Shown here: positions 10,589-12,613 of the stretch, in pieces
How positions within the stretch are numbered: the stretch's first letter is position 1
Layout: every line of letters begins with the position of its first letter
Origin: an uncultured Eubacteriales bacterium
Lineage (GTDB): Bacteria > Bacillota > Clostridia > Christensenellales > CAG-138
Direction of reading: 5' to 3'
Length of the DNA: 12,613 bases
NCBI GenBank assembly: GCA_900543475.1
Contig: UQRU01000055.1
Location: 1-12,613 of the forward strand
The notes under the pieces: model-generated
What the model was told of the DNA's origin: nothing
What the model saw: only the letters and a program-made list of their open reading frames with translations
Database searches by the model: none
Position numbers and translations under genes: made by a program

Positions 10589-11273
10589 GGCGGCTCCTTT
10601 CCCGGGTCACGGGGCCCCGCAGGAGGGCCAATGCAATCATGCTGGCGGAAAGGGCGGGGATCAGGAACCGGTCCGGCCCCAGCAGAAAGTAGAACACTAG
10701 GGCGCATACCAGGCCCGTCCACGCGGGGATCCGGGAGCTGCACTGTTGCCATTGATCGAGCACCACCACCAGGAAAAACGCCGTGGCGCAAAAGTCGATC
10801 CCCGTCATATCCCAGGGAAGCATCTGGCCCATGCAACCGCCCACCAAACAGCCTACCATCCAATAGACATGATTCAGCAGGGCGATATAAAACGCCGCTT
10901 TGTCTTCATTGAGCTGCGGTTCGTATTTTATGGAGCATAGAATGGAATAGGTCTCGTCCGTCAAGGTCAAAACCATATAAGGATATCGCCAACCCATTTT
11001 GCGGAACCGGTCGATAAAGGCAATGCCGTAAAAAATATGCCGGGCGTTTAGGAAAAAGGTTATGGCCGCCATGGTCAGCAAGGGCACGCCCTGGCGCAGC
11101 AGGGATACCATGACGATCTGCAAGGAGCCGGCGTAAATAAAAAATGCCGACGCCACCGACCAAACGGCGGAATAACCTGCTTCCGCCATTTGAACCCCAA
11201 AGGCAATGCCGATAAATAGGTAGGTAAATAAAATGGGCAACGTATGCTTCCAAGCGAACCGGAGTTCTTGCAA
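10581..11273 (-). CDS. azlC: AzlC, branched-chain amino acid transport large subunit
   Basis: AzlC is the large integral-membrane subunit of the AzlCD transporter. The 230-residue product has the expected length and several membrane helices, with family segments FTYLFIGIAFGVQM near the N-terminus, FFLNARHIFYG near residue 90 and LTLTDETYS near 117-125. The start is TTG at 11273, 7 nt after GGAGGT, giving MQELRFAWKHTLPILF. The frame is open upstream to 11345, but this would place the start upstream of the -10 promoter element, so the longer form is rejected. It forms a two-gene operon with azlD. Confidence 0.93.
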   Translation of the reverse strand: MQELRFAWKHTLPILFTYLFIGIAFGVQMAEAGYSAVWSVASAFFIYAGSLQIVMVSLLRQGVPLLTMAAITFFLNARHIFYGIAFIDRFRKMGWRYPYMVLTLTDETYSILCSIKYEPQLNEDKAAFYIALLNHVYWMVGCLVGGCMGQMLPWDMTGIDFCATAFFLVVVLDQWQQCSSRIPAWTGLVCALVFYFLLGPDRFLIPALSASMIALALLRGPVTRERSRHA

Positions 11274-11293
11274 CCAGGACACCTCCTCGCGTA

Positions 11294-11315
11294 TATGGCC
11301 TGCGGAATGGCCATA
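11294..11315 (-). promoter_or_regulatory. Inverted repeat at the azlCD transcription start
   Basis: TATGGCC (11294-11300) and GGCCATA (11309-11315) are a perfect 7-bp inverted repeat with an 8-base centre. It covers the expected start of transcription and lies just ahead of the azlC ribosome-binding site. It could be an operator for a repressor or a 5' stem-loop in the message; the sequence does not say which. Confidence 0.4.
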
Positions 11316-11318
11316 CCG

Positions 11319-11347
11319 ATTATAGCACCACCCATTGCCTTGCACAA
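11319..11347 (-). promoter_or_regulatory. Promoter of azlCD
   Basis: On the minus strand TTGTGC (11342-11347) and TATAAT (11319-11324) are exactly 17 bp apart, with TGC before the -10 (extended -10). Transcription should start near 11312. This leaves about 40 nt of leader before the TTG start of azlC at 11273. Confidence 0.75.
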
Positions 11348-11417
11348 TGGCTTTGCCAAAGAAGGCTGCCCCTTAGGAAGCCGGTAGGACGTTATGGGAA
11401 ATGCCTGCCCAGTTATC

Positions 11418-11446
11418 TTGTCCCCCATAGAGTGATATGTTATACT
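11418..11446 (+). promoter_or_regulatory. Promoter of the DUF2007-like gene
   Basis: TTGTCC (11418-11423) and TATACT (11441-11446) are 17 bp apart on the plus strand, matching 4 of 6 and 5 of 6 consensus bases. Transcription would start near 11453, divergent from azlCD. The leader contains a 6-bp hairpin (AGGGCT 11472-11477, AGCCCT 11488-11493). Confidence 0.6.
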
Positions 11447-11530
11447 TTCTTATATATGTTCCCTTTCGCGGAGGGCTTGCGTCTTGTAGCCCTTTGCCTG
11501 CCCAACCGCTGGATGAAAGGGGCCTTGCCC

Positions 11531-11767
11531 ATGCTCACGATTTTGAATCGGGCGGAAGTTTTTATCACTAGGGATCTGGACGACCTTAATCGGGTGCGTA
11601 ATCTACTTGCCGAAAACCAGATCGACCACATGGTGCGCACAAATAGCATTACGAATCCCGGCCGTCACCATGGGGTTCCCAATATCCGGGCGGCGTATGC
11701 TTACCAATATCGAGTTTTCGTGCATAAGCGGGATCTTGATCCGGCAAAAAGGCTAATACACAAGTAG
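11531..11767 (+). CDS. Small DUF2007-like protein
   Basis: The 78-residue product starts MLTILNRAEVFITRDLDD and ends VFVHKRDLDPAKRLIHK. The pattern of a short strand, a helix (NRVRNLLAENQIDH), a middle loop and a final YRVFVHKRD strand plus helix resembles the DUF2007 'putative signal transducing protein' group and similar 75-80 residue clostridial proteins; the match is from memory, not a search. No biochemical role is known to me. ATG at 11531 is 8 nt after AAAGGGG. A longer frame back to 11432 would begin inside the promoter and is rejected. No terminator was seen between it and the exonuclease gene 173 bp downstream, so they may be cotranscribed. Confidence 0.8.
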   Translation: MLTILNRAEVFITRDLDDLNRVRNLLAENQIDHMVRTNSITNPGRHHGVPNIRAAYAYQYRVFVHKRDLDPAKRLIHK

Positions 11768-11895
11768 TTCTTTGGGCGTCCTTGGTTGCCCCAGGGGGGG
11801 ATGCGTCGCTGCGCTGGGAAACGGCTGCCCGGCGTATGGATCGTTCATGTCCGCCAAGGCGTCGCCTTCTATCCCCAGGAAGCATACAATATCCC

Positions 11896-11920
11896 CTGGA
11901 TGGGACAGGCTTCCATCCAG
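11896..11920 (+). promoter_or_regulatory. Stem-loop just before the exonuclease ribosome-binding site
   Basis: CTGGATGG (11896-11903) and CCATCCAG (11913-11920) pair perfectly over 8 bp around a 9-base loop. The stem ends 8 nt before the AGGAG of the next gene. It may tune translation or stabilise the message. The rest of 11768-11895 shows no promoter or gene that I can support. Confidence 0.3.
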
Positions 11921-11940
11921 TTTCCCGCAGGAGCCAATGC

Positions 11941-12510
11941 ATGGAACGCTATATCGCCATAGACGTAGAGACCCCCAACGCCGCCAATGACCGCATCAGC
12001 GCCATTGGCATCTGCACCGTGGAAGATGGCGCCATTCAATCCCGTTTTTATACGTTGGTGGACCCGGAAACCTATTTCGCGCCCTTCAACGTGCAGCTCA
12101 CCGGCATCACCCCGGCTATGGTCCAGGGCCAGCCTACCTTTAGCGAGCTGTGGCCTTTCATCCGGCCCATGCTGGAGAGCGGGGTGCCGGTGGCCCATTT
12201 CGCCACCTTTGACCTGGGGGTGCTGTCCAAGTGTTTATCCCATTACCACATCCCCTGGAAAGAGCAGGTCGCCTTTGCCTGCACCTGTCAAATGGGCCGG
12301 CGGCTGCTGCCCCAGCTGCCCAATCATAAACTCAACACCCTTTGCCAATACCTGGAGATCCCCCTGGAGCATCACCATGCAGGCAGCGACAGCCAGGCCT
12401 GCGGGGCGCTGCTATGCCATTACCTGGGCATGGGCGCTAGGATGGAAGAGCACATCCGTTGCTTTGACATGCAACGCCTGCGGGTTTGTCATCCTGGGAA
12501 GGAAAAATAA
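11941..12510 (+). CDS. Stand-alone DnaQ-like (DEDDh) 3'-5' exonuclease
   Basis: The 189-residue protein consists of one DEDDh exonuclease domain with no polymerase, helicase or BRCT part. Motifs are D8 and E10 (AIDVETPN), QLTGIT near 52-57, D91 (AHFATFD), NHKLNTL at 128-134, and H145 with D150 (HHAGSD). In motif II the usual Asn is Phe (HFATFD rather than HNAxFD), although the metal-binding Asp remains. Members of this group act on single-stranded DNA or RNA ends; the substrate here is unknown. ATG at 11941 lies 7 nt after AGGAG. The frame is open back to 11782, but that extension lacks domain similarity and a ribosome-binding site. It is not next to the cas operon and runs the other way, so a CRISPR role is only a possibility. 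Confidence 0.88.
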   Translation: MERYIAIDVETPNAANDRISAIGICTVEDGAIQSRFYTLVDPETYFAPFNVQLTGITPAMVQGQPTFSELWPFIRPMLESGVPVAHFATFDLGVLSKCLSHYHIPWKEQVAFACTCQMGRRLLPQLPNHKLNTLCQYLEIPLEHHHAGSDSQACGALLCHYLGMGARMEEHIRCFDMQRLRVCHPGKEK

Positions 12511-12531
12511 ACGCCCGAGGGCGTTTTTTTT
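12509..12531 (+). terminator. Intrinsic terminator of the exonuclease gene
   Basis: Immediately after the stop codon, AAACGCC and GGCGTTT pair around a CGAG loop, followed by a run of eight T residues. This is a standard rho-independent terminator and closes the plus-strand unit. Confidence 0.93.
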
Positions 12532-12582
12532 ATAGCCTGCATTTGTCAAGCAAAAGTAGACACAGAAAAGTAATTTAGGAGA

Positions 12583-12613
12583 AGCCCCGTTCAGTCCTGT
12601 ACTGAACGGGGCT
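12583..12613. repeat. Perfect 13-bp hairpin at the window edge
   Basis: AGCCCCGTTCAGT (12583-12595) and ACTGAACGGGGCT (12601-12613) are perfectly complementary around CCTGT. What follows lies outside the window, so it cannot be told whether a T-run makes it a plus-strand terminator; no T-run follows on the minus strand. About 30 bp upstream, TGTCAAGCAAAAGTAGACA (12544-12562) resembles the ends of some clostridial insertion sequences. It could therefore be the start of a mobile element. Confidence 0.5.

Noticed and set aside
11432..11530. Upstream extension of the DUF2007-like protein
   Set aside because: The extra 33 codons begin inside the predicted promoter and lack a ribosome-binding site; the family starts at MLTILNRAE.
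11782..11940. Upstream extension of the stand-alone exonuclease
   Set aside because: The added 53 residues are R/P/S-rich without similarity, while ATG 11941 has AGGAG at good spacing.

Overview
The window carries a complete type I-E CRISPR-Cas locus on the minus strand, followed on its upstream side by chromosomal housekeeping genes. Strong GGAGG-type ribosome-binding sites, mid-50s GC content, an AzlCD pair, a small DUF2007-like protein and a Cas2-DnaQ fusion point to a Gram-positive anaerobe of the Clostridia (Eubacteriales). The genus cannot be read from the sequence.

Bases 1-478 are the leader-proximal part of a CRISPR array: eight identical 28-base repeats separated by seven 33-base spacers, running off the left edge. 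In crRNA orientation the array reads on the minus strand, downstream of and co-directional with the cas genes. Its leader must lie at 479 and beyond, and only 41 bp separate the first repeat from the cas2 stop codon.

Bases 520-9740 hold the canonical order cas3, cse1 (casA), cse2 (casB), cas7, cas5, cas6e, cas1, cas2, packed with overlaps or gaps of at most 25 bp, so they are almost certainly one operon. Cse1, Cse2, Cas7, Cas5 and Cas6e form Cascade, Cas6e cuts pre-crRNA, Cas3 degrades targeted DNA, and Cas1 with Cas2 inserts new spacers. Cas2 is fused to a DEDDh (DnaQ-like) 3'-5' exonuclease with an intact active site. Array geometry (28/33, with a variable base where E. coli has its fixed PAM-derived G) matches the Streptococcus thermophilus I-E variant that also has Cas2-DnaQ. 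Two start sites are unusual: cas2 seems to start at ATT, and cas3 at a TTG overlapping the stop of a previously unlisted 42-codon ORF.

Bases 9866-10261 contain no clear gene. They hold a strong minus-strand terminator, a near-consensus plus-strand promoter, many inverted repeats and one doubtful short ORF. This could be the azlCD 3' region, a structured RNA or an insertion-sequence remnant.

Bases 10262-11273 encode AzlD and AzlC (branched-chain amino acid transport, minus strand) with a good promoter. A divergent promoter drives a 78-residue DUF2007-like protein (plus), followed by a stand-alone DnaQ-like exonuclease (plus) with its own terminator. The window ends in a perfect 13-bp hairpin that may belong to a mobile element or the next gene.
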